A stretch of 64,000 bases of DNA, taken from assembly GCF_020564935.1 (NCBI RefSeq), contig NZ_JAJCXB010000004.1, positions 62,001 through 126,000 on the forward strand. The letters are read 5' to 3'. Shown here one piece after another: positions 62,746-64,000 of this stretch. Both the position numbers and the translations under genes were made by a program. This DNA comes from Streptomyces pinistramenti. Lineage in GTDB: Bacteria > Actinomycetota > Actinomycetes > Streptomycetales > Streptomycetaceae. The notes below the pieces were generated by a model. The model ran no database searches, was not told the origin of the DNA, and saw nothing but the letters and a program-made list of their open reading frames with translations. Each line of letters starts with the position of its first letter. Within the stretch, counting starts at the first letter, position 1.

Positions 62746-64000
62746 CGTGCCCGCGACCCCTACGAACGTGCCGGAGCCGAGCCGTACCGACCCGGCCCTC
62801 CTCCGTAACTTCTGCATCATCGCGCACATCGACCACGGCAAGTCGACGCTCGCCGACCGGATGCTCCAGATCACCGGTGTCGTCGACCAGCGGCAGATGC
62901 GCGCGCAGTACCTCGACCGCATGGACATCGAGCGCGAGCGCGGCATCACGATCAAGTCCCAGGCGGTGCGGCTCCCCTGGTCGCCTTCCGAGGGCGAGGA
63001 GCGGAGTGGGACGACCCACATCCTCAACATGATCGACACCCCCGGTCACGTCGACTTCACCTACGAGGTCTCCCGCTCGCTCGCGGCGTGCGAGGGCTGC
63101 GTCCTCCTCGTCGACGCCGCCCAGGGGATCGAGGCGCAGACCCTCGCCAACCTCTACCTGGCGATGGAGAACGACCTCACGATCATCCCGGTCCTCAACA
63201 AGATCGACCTGCCGGCCGCGCAGCCCGAGAAGTTCGCCGCCGAGCTGGCGAACCTCGTCGGCTGCGAGCCCGACGACGTCCTGCGGGTCTCCGCCAAGAC
63301 CGGTGTCGGCGTGGCCGAGCTGCTGAACAAGGTGGTCCGCGAGGTTCCGGCCCCGGTCGGCGTCAAGGACGCGCCCGCCCGCGCGATGATCTTCGACTCG
63401 GTCTACGACGCCTACCGCGGCGTGGTGACCTACGTGAAGGTCGTCGACGGCACGCTCAACAAGCGCGAGCGCATCCGGATGATGTCCACCGGCGCCGCCC
63501 ACGAACTGCTGGAGATCGGCACCAACTCGCCCGAGATGAAGGCCGCCGACGGCCTGTCCGTGGGCGAGGTGGGCTATCTGATCACCGGCGTGAAGGACGT
63601 CCGCCAGTCCAAGGTCGGCGACACCATCACGCAGCTCAGCAAGGGGGCGACCGAGCCGCTGGGCGGCTACAAGGACCCCAAGCCGATGGTGTTCTCCGGG
63701 CTCTACCCGCTGGACGGCTCGGACTACCCGGAGCTGCGCGAGGCCCTGGACAAGCTCCAGCTCAACGACGCCGCGCTGGTTTATGAGCCGGAGACCTCGG
63801 CGGCCCTCGGCTTCGGCTTCCGCGTGGGCTTCCTCGGCCTGCTGCACCTGGAGGTCATCCGCGAGCGACTGGAGCGCGAGTTCGGCCTCGAACTGATCGC
63901 CACCGCGCCCAACGTCGTCTACCAGGTGGACATGGAGGACGGCACCGAGTACGAGGTGACCAACCCCAGCGAGTTCCCCACGGGCAAGATCGACAAGGTG
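62746..64000 (+). CDS. lepA: Elongation factor 4 (LepA), 3' end outside window
   Basis: The first 418 residues of the back-translocating GTPase. G1 AHIDHGKST is at about residues 26-34, G2 RERGIT, G3 DTPGH and G4 NKID follow in order, then the EF-Tu-like domain 2 and domain III ([21 protein letters not shown]). The GTG at 62746 gives a short acidic/Pro N-terminus ([15 protein letters not shown]) before the G domain; no strong ribosome-binding site is visible. The frame remains open to the window end, so the C-terminal domain is not seen. Confidence 0.97.

Overview
The window is a piece of the core chromosome of a high-GC actinomycete, almost certainly a Streptomyces or close relative. GC content is very high with strong third-position G/C bias, GTG starts are common, genes often overlap by ATGA or GTGA, and the gene order valS, folC, ndk, mreBCD, PBP2, rodA, rne, rplU, rpmA, obg, proB, proA, nadD, rsfS, leuS, comEA, comEC, holA, rpsT, lepA is the order I know from memory for Streptomyces chromosomes. 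It is mostly housekeeping DNA: no phage genes, transposases, CRISPR array or biosynthetic cluster were seen.

Layout. 1-5.6 kb: end of valS, a polytopic membrane protein, a class B penicillin-binding protein, folC and its DUF4233 partner. 5.7-12.7 kb: ndk, then the wall-elongation cluster mreB, mreC, mreD, a PBP2-type transpeptidase and rodA. 12.8-19.6 kb: a histidine-kinase-like ATPase, a CYTH/CHAD protein, and a split radical SAM module (TIGR03960 enzyme at 15.1 kb and TIGR03936 partner at 18.7 kb) with a GNAT protein and a membrane protein made of exact 39-residue repeats between them. 19.8-26 kb: a very large RNase E/G, rplU, rpmA and obg. 26-32 kb on the minus strand: lactate-utilisation genes lutABC with a GntR-family regulator and two matching operators, and a membrane-anchored CDP-glycerol glycerophosphotransferase-like protein. 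32.6-36 kb: proB, a conserved hypothetical gene and proA. 36-39.6 kb: poorly characterised membrane proteins, including two neighbours sharing an SVVFDE motif, an M48 metalloprotease and two single-span miniproteins. 39.6-43.4 kb: nadD, a degenerate LCP/LytR_C protein, rsfS and a histidine phosphatase. 43.5-46.4 kb: two identical tRNA-Ala(GGC) genes flanking two small zinc-ribbon-type proteins and a GT87-type membrane enzyme. 47-52.2 kb: a secreted sedolisin, then leuS behind a 12-residue leader peptide with three consecutive Leu codons and a U-tailed terminator. 52.4-64 kb: a coiled-coil membrane protein, DegV, comEA/comEC, a frameshifted arylamine N-acetyltransferase, holA, rpsT and the 5' part of lepA.

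What stands out is regulatory and architectural rather than a new gene cluster: (i) the likely leucine-responsive attenuator of leuS; (ii) about ten genes with a TANNNT box 6-8 nt from the start codon, the signature of leaderless mRNAs; (iii) two genes that appear to start at CTG, one of them with no ATG, GTG or TTG alternative; (iv) a FadR/LldR-like palindrome at both the regulator and lutA promoters; (v) the 39-residue repeat protein beside the radical SAM pair; (vi) repeated basic motifs on both sides of the RNase E/G catalytic core; (vii) alternating TTGACC half-sites over the rplU promoter; and (viii) a nested 59-bp palindrome just behind a tRNA gene. All identifications come from reading the sequence and remembered family knowledge; no database search was run.
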